From the NCBI GenBank assembly GCA_029239875.1, contig JARBUD010000005.1, forward strand, positions 99,507 through 163,506: a stretch of 64,000 bases of DNA, in the 5' to 3' direction. Position 1 is the stretch's first letter; the number at the start of each line of letters is the position of its first letter. The notes under the pieces were generated by a model, which ran no database searches, was not told the origin of the DNA, and was given only the letters and a program-made list of their open reading frames with translations. The translations under genes were made by a program, and so were the position numbers. Shown in pieces: positions 8,618 to 16,762 of the stretch. The stretch is from Xanthobacteraceae bacterium. GTDB lineage: Bacteria; Pseudomonadota; Alphaproteobacteria; Rhizobiales; Xanthobacteraceae.

Positions 8618-9718
8618 TCAGATCGCGTAGTCGCCCGGCTGCTGCGCCGGCGGGGCCTTGGTGTCGACGCCGGGGCCGGCGGGCGGGAACAGGCGGGCGC
8701 GGTCGAGCCGCACCGCCACCTGCTCGCCCACCGGCACCCGCACGGTCGGGGCGATGTCGGCCTCGAACAGCGCCGAGCCGACCTCGATCTCGACCCGGCG
8801 GATGGCGCCGTGGCGGCGGAAGCCGCGCACCGCGCCCTTCAGCCCCGGCGTGCCGGGCAGGCCGAGCGAGACGTCGTGCGGGCGCACATAGAGCAGCGCC
8901 GGCCCATCCGGCACCGGCTGGGTGGCGGCGGCGATGGCGGTGGTGCCGGCGACGGCGACGCCGTCCTTCACCTCGACCTCGATGCGGCTGGATTCGCCCA
9001 TGAAGCCGAACACGGCGGCGGTCGCCGGCTGGTCGTAGACGTCGTCCGGCGTGCCGACCTGCTCGATCCGGCCCTTGCCCATCACCACCACGCGGTCGGC
9101 GAGCTCCAGAGCCTCCTCCTGGTCGTGGGTGACGAAGAGCGTGGTATGGCCGGTGCGGTCGTGCAGCTCGCGCAGCCAGCGGCGCAGCTCCTTGCGCACC
9201 AGCGCGTCGAGCGCGCCGAAGGGCTCGTCGAGAAGAAGCACCTTCGGCTCGATGGCCAGCGCGCGGGCCAGCGCCACGCGCTGCCGCTGGCCGCCGGAAA
9301 GCTGCGCCGGGAAGCGCCCGCCATAGGAATCGAGCTGCACGAGCGAGAGGAGGTCCGCCACGCGCTTGTTGATCTCGGCTTCCGAAGGCCGCTCGGCGCG
9401 CGGGCGCGAGCGCAAGCCGAAGGCGATGTTCTCGGCCACGGTCATGTGGCGGAACAGCGCGTAGTTCTGGAACACGAAGCCGATGCCGCGCCGGCGCACG
9501 GGGACCGAGAGCGCGTCCTGCCCGTCGAAGAACACGCGGCCATGGCTCGGCTGCTCCAGCCCGGCGACGATGCGCAGCAGCGTGGTCTTGCCCGAGCCGG
9601 ACGGCCCGAGCAGCGCCACCAGCTCGCTCGGCTTGACCTCGAGCGACACGTCGGAGAGCGCCGGCGCGCCGCTGCCGAAGCTCTTGCCGACCTGATCGAT
9701 CGTCACCGCGACGGTCAT
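8618..9718 (-). CDS. cysA: Sulfate/thiosulfate-type ABC transporter ATP-binding protein
   Basis: This 366-residue ATPase has Walker [13 protein letters not shown], signature [14 protein letters not shown], Walker [14 protein letters not shown] and the H-loop [17 protein letters not shown]-terminal TOBE-like regulatory region begins near [14 protein letters not shown]. The start at [15 protein letters not shown] fits CysA; upstream in-frame residues overlap an AT-rich promoter-like stretch. No cysT, cysW or binding-protein gene is adjacent, so the ATPase must serve permeases encoded elsewhere. Other members of the CysA/FbpC/PotA branch cannot be fully excluded. Confidence 0.75.
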   Translation of the reverse strand: MTVAVTIDQVGKSFGSGAPALSDVSLEVKPSELVALLGPSGSGKTTLLRIVAGLEQPSHGRVFFDGQDALSVPVRRRGIGFVFQNYALFRHMTVAENIAFGLRSRPRAERPSEAEINKRVADLLSLVQLDSYGGRFPAQLSGGQRQRVALARALAIEPKVLLLDEPFGALDALVRKELRRWLRELHDRTGHTTLFVTHDQEEALELADRVVVMGKGRIEQVGTPDDVYDQPATAAVFGFMGESSRIEVEVKDGVAVAGTTAIAAATQPVPDGPALLYVRPHDVSLGLPGTPGLKGAVRGFRRHGAIRRVEIEVGSALFEADIAPTVRVPVGEQVAVRLDRARLFPPAGPGVDTKAPPAQQPGDYAI

Positions 9719-10050
9719 GAATTCACTCTTAATTGGTGTACTAAATGGAATTGTCCGCAAGATATCTGAAAATTCGGCGCTGTGAACCCCTGCGATATGG
9801 CGGAAGGCTTGGGAATTCCCATCCCTGCACTAGGTACACCCTCATCCTGAGGTGCCCGGCGTAAGCCGGGCCTCGAAGGATGGTCGTCCGGGCAGGCTCA
9901 GGCGAGGATCCTTCGAGGCTCGCGGAGCCCTGTCCTCGGGCTTGCCGAAGGCAAGACCCGTGGGCTCGCACCTCAGGATGAGGGTGCCCGCTGGTATCAG
10001 CCTGCACGCGGCGCTTCCTCCGCCCGCGCGAAGCCTGTATCCCTCGCCGC
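9719..10050. other. Intergenic region: AT-rich cysA leader and family B repeat
   Basis: Between the divergent cysA-like and GNAT genes lies a stretch (about 9719-9775) much richer in A+T than the surroundings, likely the cysA promoter. The full family B repeat follows. No further gene is supported. Confidence 0.5.
9838..9986. repeat. Palindromic intergenic repeat, family B, full copy 1
   Basis: The element is bounded by CCTCATCCTGAGGTGC and GCACCTCAGGATGAGG in inverted orientation. Inside are GCCCGGC/GCCGGGC and CCTCGAAGGATG/ATCCTTCGAGG pairs and a CTTGCCGAAGGCAAG hairpin. A second full copy is at 26635-26742. Confidence 0.85.
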
Positions 10051-10662
10051 ATGAGCGACCCACTTCGCCTCGACCTCGACGGCTACACCGCCCTGCCCCC
10101 CGGCAAGGTGGCGGCGGTGGTCACCATGCTGGAGATGACCGCCCCACCCGCGCCGCTGTTCGAGCGTGGCGATGCCGGGCTCGTGCTGGAGCATGTCGCG
10201 GCGCCCGACATCGGCTGGTACCGCGCGCTGTTCCGGCGCATCGGCGAGGAGTGGCTGTGGTTCTCGCGCCTGCGCCTGCCGGACGAGGAGCTCGCCGCCC
10301 TCCTCGCCGACCCGGACGTCTCGGTGCATGTGCTGAAGAAGGACGGCGTGGAGGCCGGCTTCATCGAGCTCGATTTCCGCGTGCCGGAGGAGGTGGAGCT
10401 CGCCTTCGTCGGCGTGGCGCCGGAGCTGGTCGGCTCGGGCGCCGGGCGCTTCATGATGAACCGCGCGCTGGCGCTGGCCTGGGCGCGCGCGCCGAAGCGC
10501 GTGCACGTCCACACCTGCACGCATGATTTGCAAGGCGCGGTCGGTTTCTACATGAAGGCGGGCTTCCGGCCCTATGCGCAGGCGATCGAGGTGACGGACG
10601 ACCCGCGCCTCACCGGCCTGCTGCGCCGCGACGCCGCGACGCACGTGCCGGTGATCGACTGA
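10051..10662 (+). CDS. GNAT family N-acetyltransferase
   Basis: This 203-residue protein has the GNAT fold in its second half. VELAFVGVAPELVGSGAGRFMM is the acetyl-CoA binding motif A (V-G..P...G.G.G..L), and a motif B region follows with HTCTHDLQGAVGFYMKAGFRP. The acceptor substrate cannot be deduced. It stands alone between repeat elements B and C, divergent from the cysA-like gene. Confidence 0.85.
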   Translation: MSDPLRLDLDGYTALPPGKVAAVVTMLEMTAPPAPLFERGDAGLVLEHVAAPDIGWYRALFRRIGEEWLWFSRLRLPDEELAALLADPDVSVHVLKKDGVEAGFIELDFRVPEEVELAFVGVAPELVGSGAGRFMMNRALALAWARAPKRVHVHTCTHDLQGAVGFYMKAGFRPYAQAIEVTDDPRLTGLLRRDAATHVPVID

Positions 10663-10688
10663 AAACCACGTCCGCAACATCTGCCGGA

Positions 10689-10772
10689 CGTCATCCCCGG
10701 GCTTGGCCCGGCGATCCACGTCTTCCTACCTGCACAAAGACGTGGATGCCCGGCACAAGGCCGGGCATGACG
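10689..10772. repeat. Palindromic intergenic repeat, family C, copy 1
   Basis: Outer arms read CGTCATCCCCGGGCTTGGCC and its near-complement ending GCCGGGCATGACGG, with inner ATCCACGTCTT/AAGACGTGGAT arms. Related copies occur at 14511, 20586, 20709, 22302 and 34181. It lies between convergent genes. Confidence 0.85.
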
Positions 10773-10814
10773 GGGCTATAGCGGCAAGGCTGCGGATGGC
10801 GGCGGTTGGCGCCC

Positions 10815-11213
10815 TCAGCCGCCCATCACGGCGCGGGCACGGCCGGCGACGTTGCGCGGGGGAATCTCGACGGGGGCGTCGGCGCGCTCGCGCTCGCCCA
10901 GCGCCTCGACCTTCTTCAGGTCGTCGAGGGCTTCCTCATAGGCGAGGCGCGCCTCTTCCAGCCGGCCCTTCAATTCGTCGGCCGAACGCTGCAGATTGTC
11001 GCGGCGGGTGGCGGCGGCACGGGCATAGGTCGAATAGGCGAAATGCTGCGCGTCGGTGATACCGGAGCGCTGCTCCTCCGCATCGATCTCGCGTTCCAGA
11101 TCGCGCGCCATGCGATCGAAATCCGCGATCATGGTCTCGATCTGCGCGAAATGGCGGCGCTTTTCCTCCGCCTGGAACCGCTTGAGGCGGATGAGTGTGT
11201 CGAGCGACTTCAT
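10815..11213 (-). CDS. fliJ: FliJ-like flagellar export coiled-coil protein
   Basis: This 132-residue, almost wholly helical protein begins MKSLDTLIRLKRFQAEEKRR, the typical FliJ start, and is rich in heptads (LEREIDAEEQRSGI, ADELKGRLEEARLAYEEALDDLKKVEA). FliJ is a chaperone-escort and activator of the flagellar export ATPase FliI. Divergence from ctrA is consistent with an alphaproteobacterial fliIJ-ctrA neighbourhood. FliI is not adjacent: a repeat and a GNAT gene follow instead. Identification rests on length, coil pattern and position. Confidence 0.7.
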   Translation of the reverse strand: MKSLDTLIRLKRFQAEEKRRHFAQIETMIADFDRMARDLEREIDAEEQRSGITDAQHFAYSTYARAAATRRDNLQRSADELKGRLEEARLAYEEALDDLKKVEALGERERADAPVEIPPRNVAGRARAVMGG

Positions 11214-11733
11214 GGCCGGCTACTCCGCTCCTCGTACTCCGCCACGCCGCCCCCGCAGGCATGAACGCAGCCGGATCGAGCCGCCCTTACGCGGCGGCAG
11301 AGCTGATCTTGGCGCAGAGATGTTGCCGCTTCCTTACCCTTTCGGTGGAGAAGGTAGCCAGCGACCGGAAAGCCCGACTCTTCAGCGGGATGGAAACGAT
11401 TTGTTTACCGGCCTCGTTAATGATCGACGCATCGTCCGGTGCGGACGGCCGACGACGCATGAAAGCGGAGTCGGCTGACTCACTTAGGCATACTTATTGA
11501 GATTCGACTCTAACGGTCGAGTTGATGAATTCGGGTTCCTGAACAGAACCTTGCGGGAAGACTCGAAGATTTTTCGAGTCTCTGCTTGTGCTCGGGAATC
11601 GGAGTTTGTTACCTCTATTGCCGGAAGTAACGAATCGGTGTGTCGGCCGGGCGCGGGAGGGGTCACGTTCGGTCCGGAGTCGTCCGATTGAGCGCTGAAA
11701 CCCCCGGGGCCATGGCGAGGGAAGGGGATTGGC
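11214..11733. promoter_or_regulatory. Long fliJ-ctrA intergenic region with clustered GANTC sites
   Basis: This 520-bp region separates the divergent fliJ-like and ctrA genes and holds no convincing gene. Ten GANTC (CcrM) sites are visible, starting at 11376, 11468, 11477, 11501, 11506, 11560, 11576, 11596, 11632 and 11677. Nine lie within 214 bp, where less than one is expected by chance. A strong purine-rich ribosome site (AGGGAAGGGG) precedes ctrA. The section from about 11490 to 11640 is lower in GC than the genes on either side. One TTAA half-site (11417) is seen, but no full TTAA-N7-TTAA box. Confidence 0.8.
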
Positions 11734-12435
11734 ATGCGCGTCTTGCTCATCGAGGACGACCGCGCGACCGCGCAGAGCATCGAACTGATGCTCAAATCCG
11801 AGAGCTTCAACGTCTACACGACCGATCTCGGCGAAGAGGGTGTCGATCTCGGCAAGCTCTACGACTACGACATCATACTTCTGGACCTGAACCTGCCGGA
11901 CATGTCCGGCTATGACGTTCTCAAGGGTCTGCGCGTCGCCAAGGTGAAGACGCCGATCCTGATCCTCTCCGGCCTCGCCGGCATCGAGGACAAGGTGAAG
12001 GGCCTCGGCTTCGGTGCCGACGACTATCTCACCAAGCCGTTCCACAAGGACGAGCTGGTGGCGCGCATCCATGCCATCGTGCGCCGCTCCAAGGGCCATG
12101 CGCAGTCGGTCATCACCACGGGCGACCTGGTGGTCAACCTCGACACCAAGACTGTCGAGGTCGCCGGCAACCGCGTGCACCTGACCGGCAAGGAGTACCA
12201 GATGCTGGAGCTCCTCAGCCTGCGCAAGGGCACCACGCTGACCAAGGAGATGTTCCTCAACCATCTCTATGGCGGCATGGACGAGCCGGAACTCAAGATC
12301 ATCGACGTGTTCATCTGCAAGCTGCGCAAGAAGCTCGCGAACGCCAGCCAGGGCCACAACTTCATCGAGACGGTGTGGGGCCGCGGCTACGTCCTGCGCG
12401 AGATGGGCGAGCAGGAACAGCGCATCCCGGCGTAA
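11734..12435 (+). CDS. ctrA: Cell-cycle response regulator CtrA
   Basis: CtrA is the OmpR-type master regulator of the alphaproteobacterial cell cycle, controlling replication initiation, flagella, chemotaxis and division genes. The receiver domain has the acidic pair EDD (residues 7-9), phosphoacceptor D51 in [17 protein letters not shown] and K in [13 protein letters not shown]. The DNA-binding domain [32 protein letters not shown] is nearly invariant in CtrA orthologues. Length of 233 residues is standard. It is monocistronic, with a strong terminator directly downstream. Its phosphodonor ChpT is encoded 4 kb away. Confidence 0.98.
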   Translation: MRVLLIEDDRATAQSIELMLKSESFNVYTTDLGEEGVDLGKLYDYDIILLDLNLPDMSGYDVLKGLRVAKVKTPILILSGLAGIEDKVKGLGFGADDYLTKPFHKDELVARIHAIVRRSKGHAQSVITTGDLVVNLDTKTVEVAGNRVHLTGKEYQMLELLSLRKGTTLTKEMFLNHLYGGMDEPELKIIDVFICKLRKKLANASQGHNFIETVWGRGYVLREMGEQEQRIPA

Positions 12436-12500
12436 GCTGAGACGACATCCCGAGCGGCGGGGCGCCAGGTCGCTTGAAGCCCGCGCCCGCCCAACTAAAG

Positions 12501-12529
12501 CCCCGCCACGTTGGCGGGGTTTTTGTTTT
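12501..12529 (+). terminator. Rho-independent terminator of ctrA
   Basis: A perfect stem CCCCGCCA/TGGCGGGG with a 3-nt loop is followed by TTTTTGTTTT. It lies 66 bp after the ctrA stop. Confidence 0.95.
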
Positions 12530-12538
12530 GGGGCGGGC

Positions 12539-13372
12539 TCAGCACCGTGCCGTCATCACCAGCGCCTGCAGCGGCGCCTCGATCGGCCCCGTCCCGAAGC
12601 GGAGCCCCAGCGCCTGTGCCACCTTGTCCGTCACCTCGCCGAGCCGGCCCGGCGCCCTCTCCTCGATCTCCGCGCGCAGCGGCGTGCCCTGGCAGAACGC
12701 GATTCCCGCCTCCTGCGCCGAGGCGATCCGCCCGGGCCGGCGCACCACTTCCGCCGTGAAGCCACCGAGGCCCGCGGCCTCGACCTCCTCGCGCAAGCGG
12801 TCGAGGCTGGCGTGGCCATAGGGCGTGCGGACGAAGAACAGCGGCGGATCCTGCGGGAAGAGCGCCGCCAGCGCTTCGCTCGCGGCCGCGGGAAGGAGAT
12901 TGGCGGCGAGATGGTCCCAGACGCTGAAGATCAGCGTCCCGCCCGGCGCCAGCACCCGGCGTGCCTCCGCGAAGCCCTGGCGGCGGTCGGGAAAGAACAT
13001 GACGCCGAACTGGCAGACCACGGTGTCGAAGCTGGCGTCCTCGAAGGGCAGCGCCAGCGCATCCGCCAGCTGCCAGACGATGCGGGGGTCGGTGGCGCCG
13101 CTCTTCGCCGTCTCCAGCATGGCCGGGTTGAGATCGGTGGCGACGAGGGTGCCGTCGGCCGGCAGGAGGGCGGCGATGCGACGCGTCACCGCCCCGGTGC
13201 CGGCGGCAGTCTCCAGCACGCGGCGCGGCGCCAATGCCGCCACCCGTGCCGCGATGTCCTCGGCATAGGGCGCGAACAGCAGCGGCACCAGCAGCCGCTC
13301 ATATATTTCCGGTATGGGCCCCGCGAACACGCTGTCGCGGGTCGCGGCCGGCATCCCTTTGCTTCCGGGCAT
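12539..13372 (-). CDS. Class I SAM-dependent methyltransferase
   Basis: This roughly 277-residue protein has motif I VLETAAGTGAVTRRIAAL, motif II LVATDLNPAMLE and the DALALPFEDASFDTVVCQFGVMFFPD block typical of UbiE/Methyltransf_11 enzymes. The substrate is not deducible. An ATG at 13372 is chosen; a GTG at 13384 is an alternative. It converges with ctrA over the terminator and is divergent from nothing close, so probably has its own promoter near 13400. Confidence 0.85.
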   Translation of the reverse strand: MPGSKGMPAATRDSVFAGPIPEIYERLLVPLLFAPYAEDIAARVAALAPRRVLETAAGTGAVTRRIAALLPADGTLVATDLNPAMLETAKSGATDPRIVWQLADALALPFEDASFDTVVCQFGVMFFPDRRQGFAEARRVLAPGGTLIFSVWDHLAANLLPAAASEALAALFPQDPPLFFVRTPYGHASLDRLREEVEAAGLGGFTAEVVRRPGRIASAQEAGIAFCQGTPLRAEIEERAPGRLGEVTDKVAQALGLRFGTGPIEAPLQALVMTARC

Positions 13373-13475
13373 GGCTGTCACCACCCTTGCCGAACATCAT
13401 ACAGCAAAGGCGCGGCGAAGGGACCTGGCGCGCGGCGCCGGCCGGCCGCTCATGGCAGCCGGCCGGCGGTCTTGC

Positions 13476-13916
13476 CTACTTCGCGTTCTTCTCGAGCCAG
13501 GCCTTCAGGAAGGCGATCTCGCTCTCCTGCGCCTTGATGATGTCCTCCGCGAGCTTCTTCAGCTCGGGATCCTTGCCGTATTGCAGCTCGATCTTCGCCA
13601 TGTCGATCGCGCCCTGATGATGCGGGATCATGCCGCGCGCGAAGTCGACATCGGCGTTGCCACTGAAGGTGATCGCCATGTCCTTGTGCATCTTGGCATT
13701 GGCGTCCTCGAAGGCCTTGGTAGACGGGCCGGCATTGCCGCCGCCATGGGCGCTGTGGTCCATCATCATGCCGCCCTGGCCCATATTTCCTTGGCCCATA
13801 TTTCCTTGGCCCATCGGCATGTTGTCGTGCTGCATCGGCATGTTCTGCGCGATGGCGAGGACGGGAAGCGCGGCGAGGCTGACGGCGACGAGCGCCGCCT
13901 TGGTGAGAGTGTTCAT
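13476..13916 (-). CDS. Secreted DUF305 protein
   Basis: This 146-residue protein has a signal peptide (MNTLTKAALVAVSLAALPVL, cleavage after AIAQ). A Met/His/Gln-rich linker follows with repeated MGQGN units, then the DUF305 four-helix region with the hallmark GMIPHHQGAIDMAKIE and CE-like tail (AQESEIAFLKAWL). DUF305 proteins are ferritin-like, often linked to copper or other metal handling; the Met/His linker fits that. The ATG at 13916 follows GGAGA. A Cys/His-containing secreted protein is encoded just upstream on the same strand. Confidence 0.88.
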   Translation of the reverse strand: MNTLTKAALVAVSLAALPVLAIAQNMPMQHDNMPMGQGNMGQGNMGQGGMMMDHSAHGGGNAGPSTKAFEDANAKMHKDMAITFSGNADVDFARGMIPHHQGAIDMAKIELQYGKDPELKKLAEDIIKAQESEIAFLKAWLEKNAK

Positions 13917-13976
13917 TGGGAATCTCCATCTGATCAGGGAAGGCGTGTCCCGAGGGGACAACGCCGGTGCGAGCGA

Positions 13977-14384
13977 TCAGACGGCACGGGGCGGCGGCAC
14001 TGGCGCGGGCCAGGCGAGGTCGGGCAGCGGCGCCGTATCGGGAGGCGAAAGCGCAAGCAGCCGAGGTGCCGGCAAGGTCAGGCCGGGCATGGCCAGCAAC
14101 GGCGCGATGAGCTGGCTGAGCACGCAGCACATGTGCAGCCGCACCGCGTCGGGCGCCGGCGGATGCAGAAGCGTGGCGCCCTGCCCCACCATGACAGGCG
14201 TGGCCTCGACGGAATGAGCGGCATGCCCACCGTGGTCGCCCGGATCGGTGACGGCCGGCAATGCCGGCTCATGGCACGGCATGATGCGCGCCGCCATCGC
14301 CGTGGCAGCGGCCGCCGGGCCGGCCATGAGGCTGGCCAGCACCACGAGCCCGACCATCAGGCGAAGAAGGCGCAGCAGTCGCAT
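13977..14384 (-). CDS. Hypothetical secreted Cys/His-containing protein, partner of DUF305
   Basis: This 135-residue protein has a hydrophobic N-terminus (RLLRLMVGLVVLASLMAG, cleavage near PAAAA). Scattered MPCH, DHGGHAAH and HMCC motifs suggest metal binding, and the C-terminus is proline-rich. It lies 60 bp upstream of the DUF305 gene on the same strand, so the two probably form a metal-related operon. I do not recognise a named family. An alternative ATG is at 14408. Confidence 0.55.
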   Translation of the reverse strand: MRLLRLLRLMVGLVVLASLMAGPAAAATAMAARIMPCHEPALPAVTDPGDHGGHAAHSVEATPVMVGQGATLLHPPAPDAVRLHMCCVLSQLIAPLLAMPGLTLPAPRLLALSPPDTAPLPDLAWPAPVPPPRAV

Positions 14385-14510
14385 GCACGCGTCCCGGCGG
14401 AATTGCATCTTGGGGAGACTAGCAGGCGCGCGGGCGCGGGACAGCCGGGCGAAACACGGATGGCGCAGCTGTGATCGGGGAAGCCGGGAGAGGCATCGGC
14501 ATTCCCCCTT

Positions 14511-14602
14511 CCCTCATCCCCGGGCTTGACCCGGGGACCCAGCCTTTGTGGCTCGGCACCCGGTCGAAGTCTGGGTGGCCGGGTCAAGCCCGGCCATGAG
14601 GG
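14511..14602. repeat. Palindromic intergenic repeat, family C, copy 2
   Basis: Arms CCCTCATCCCCGGGCTTGAC and GTCAAGCCCGGCCATGAGGG face each other around inner ACCCAG/CTGGGT arms. It is a family C variant with CTCAT/ATGAG instead of GTCAT/ATGAC ends. Confidence 0.8.
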
Positions 14603-14648
14603 AAGAAGGTGGTTTCCTGGGGCTATAGCCTTACGACTGACCGATCCC

Positions 14649-15860
14649 TCAGCCCGCACGCTGCAGCAGCGCGAGGATCAGCGCCACCTCGTCTCCCGCC
14701 GGCACCACCCGATGGAAGCCGTGCGGGAGCGCGGCACCGCCGGCCGCCAGGCCGATGCGCCGCGCCGCGTCCGTCGCCTCGACGCCCGCGTCGCGGATGT
14801 CGGCATAGGCGTCGAGGTCGATGAGGATGACGTCGAAGCGCCCACCGGCAAGCCGCGCCGCGCGCGGATCGTCGGCGAGCGAGACCTCGTGGCCCATGGC
14901 GCGGGCAAGCTCGCGCACGCCTGCGCGGGCCGGACCTTCTGGAGCGGTCACCAGAACACGGAGCGGCGCGCTCGCGGGCGCGGCTTCGGCCGGCTCCAGC
15001 AGCCGGTAGCGGGCGCTGTCGGTGGCGAGGAAGCGCAGGCCGCCGGCGCGCTCGATGCGCCCGCGCGGTGCGAGGCCGATCACTTCGTCGACGGCGACCG
15101 CCTCGTCGCCGAGATGCAGCAGCACGCGCGGGCCGCGGCGCAGGGACGGGAACAGGGCGACGCCGGGCATCTCGTCGAGCAGGGTGGCGCCGCGCAGCGC
15201 GGCGATGCGCACCGCCTCCGGCTGCGCCCGCCCGGCCCGCACCAGCAGATGGGCGGTATCGCGGGCCTCGGTGACGGTCGCTTCCATGCGGGGCGCCGCG
15301 ACGCCGATCGGCAGGTCGAGGATCGCCGCCTGCGTGCCGTCGGGCAGCAGGGCGATGCCGCCGATCATGTCGTCGCAGGGCGAGAAGCGGTCGCGCCAGC
15401 TCGCCGGCATGGCCTCGACCGCGACGCGCTGGCGCGCCGGCAGGTCGTCGATGAGAACGGTGGCGCGCACCTTGCCCGCCGTGCCGAACAGCACCAGCCC
15501 GCCCTGCACTGAGGGCGGTGCGACGAGGCCCATGCGGGTGGAAAGCCGGATCAGCGGCAGGCCGCTGGCGCCGAGCGTGCCGGCGGCGGACATGGTGACG
15601 AGCCGCTGCCAGCGCTCGCCGGAAACCGTCATCACCTCCACCACCTGGGCGGCCGGCAGGGCGAATCGCATGCCGCGCAGCGAGAACACCAGCATCTCCT
15701 CGCGCGCCGGCGCGGGACGCGGCTCGGGCGAGGAGGTCCGCGCCGGCTGTGCCGTCAGCGCGCGGAAGGAGCGGGCGGCGAGAGCCGCGAGCGGTCCCTC
15801 GGATGCATCGCCCGGAACGGGGCCGCGCAGGGCGGCGGAATGGGTGTCGACGGGGACCAT
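14649..15860 (-). CDS. CheW-like protein fused to a degenerate receiver domain
   Basis: This 403-residue protein has a CheW-like adaptor region (LVFSLRGMRFALPAAQVVEVM onward, about residues 55-190), a middle segment resembling a second partial adaptor, and a C-terminal Rossmann-like part from VLVTAPEG. There FDVILIDLDAY places an Asp at the usual phosphoacceptor position, but the acidic pair and the conserved Lys of true receivers are absent. It is encoded downstream of chpT on the same strand. It may couple chemoreceptor or kinase complexes to the ChpT/CtrA pathway, which is inference. The start at MVPVDTHS avoids a non-coding-like upstream extension. Confidence 0.7.
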   Translation of the reverse strand: MVPVDTHSAALRGPVPGDASEGPLAALAARSFRALTAQPARTSSPEPRPAPAREEMLVFSLRGMRFALPAAQVVEVMTVSGERWQRLVTMSAAGTLGASGLPLIRLSTRMGLVAPPSVQGGLVLFGTAGKVRATVLIDDLPARQRVAVEAMPASWRDRFSPCDDMIGGIALLPDGTQAAILDLPIGVAAPRMEATVTEARDTAHLLVRAGRAQPEAVRIAALRGATLLDEMPGVALFPSLRRGPRVLLHLGDEAVAVDEVIGLAPRGRIERAGGLRFLATDSARYRLLEPAEAAPASAPLRVLVTAPEGPARAGVRELARAMGHEVSLADDPRAARLAGGRFDVILIDLDAYADIRDAGVEATDAARRIGLAAGGAALPHGFHRVVPAGDEVALILALLQRAG

Positions 15861-15930
15861 GGGCGACCGGCGGTACGGAACACAACGCGCATGCCTTTCG
15901 GCCTGCAGAGCGAAGTGTCCTCCGATCGCG

Positions 15931-15945
15931 TTAACGTCGTCTGAA
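15931..15945 (-). promoter_or_regulatory. Candidate CtrA box before the CheW-like gene
   Basis: TTAA-N7-TGAA differs by one base from the CtrA consensus TTAA-N7-TTAA and lies 71-85 bp upstream of the CheW-like start, between it and chpT. Confidence 0.35.
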
Positions 15946-15978
15946 AGAAGTGACGCAGCGGGAATCGGCGCCCGCCCG

Positions 15979-16626
15979 TCAGCCGCGCTCGGCGGCGATC
16001 TCGACGCTCTCGCCGGCATGGCCGAGGCTGAGGCGGTAGCCCGCCGCCCGCGCCAGCAGGCCCGTGTAATGCGGCTGGATCGCGTGGGCGTCGAGCGCCC
16101 CGCCCTCCGGCGCCTCGCCGGCCAGCAGGGCGACGAGATGCGGCGGGATGCGCGAATGGCTGCCTTCGGTGGTCAGGCGGAAACCGCCCTCGTCGCCCTC
16201 GCCGGTGGCGATCACCAGGATCTTGCCGCCGCGCGGGATGGTCGAGGTGGCGACCACCAGCAGATTGAGCAGCAGCTTCACCTTGTTCTTCGGCGAGAGC
16301 ACGCGCGGCACGTGCCATTCGAGGCTGGTGCGGTCATCCTCGATGAAGCCGCGCGCCACCTTCTCGGCGTCGCCGGTGTCGATCTGCGCGCCGGCCGAAC
16401 CGGCCGCGCCGAAGGCGAGGCGGGCGAATTGCAGCCGGGCGGAGGCCTGCCGGGCGCTCTTGGCGATGAGGTCGAGCGCGAACGCCTTCATGCTCGGATC
16501 GTCCTCGTCGTCGAGCACTTCCAGCCCGTTGACGATGGCGCCGACCGGGCTGATCACGTCGTGGCAGACGCGCGAGCACAGGAGCGCGGCGAGGTCGAGC
16601 TTGTCGAGGTCGATGGCGGTCGTCAT
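15979..16626 (-). CDS. chpT: Histidine phosphotransferase ChpT
   Basis: ChpT relays phosphate from the hybrid kinase CckA to CtrA and CpdR. The 215-residue protein has the dimerising helical domain with the phosphorylated histidine H22 in LLCSRVCHDVISPVGAIVNG, the hallmark of the family. It is followed by a degenerate HATPase-like domain (NKVKLLLNLLVVATSTIPRGG) without a proper ATP lid. Length is standard. Its location 4 kb from ctrA and directly upstream of a CheW-like gene groups signalling genes together. Confidence 0.95.
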   Translation of the reverse strand: MTTAIDLDKLDLAALLCSRVCHDVISPVGAIVNGLEVLDDEDDPSMKAFALDLIAKSARQASARLQFARLAFGAAGSAGAQIDTGDAEKVARGFIEDDRTSLEWHVPRVLSPKNKVKLLLNLLVVATSTIPRGGKILVIATGEGDEGGFRLTTEGSHSRIPPHLVALLAGEAPEGGALDAHAIQPHYTGLLARAAGYRLSLGHAGESVEIAAERG

Positions 16627-16762
16627 CGCGTCCCTGTCGAGAATTGCCTTGCGAATCGGCCGCGGGGCGTGCGGCCGGCACGCGGGCTGTGATACACCGC
16701 GCTCCCGGGCACGCCAACCTTGCGCGCCCTATTGTCGCCCCGCTTCCCGGAACCCGCTTGCC

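Noticed and set aside
11405..11420. TTAC...TTAA considered as a CtrA autoregulatory box before ctrA
   Set aside because: The spacing is not 7 bp and the first half-site is poor. Only one good half-site remains.
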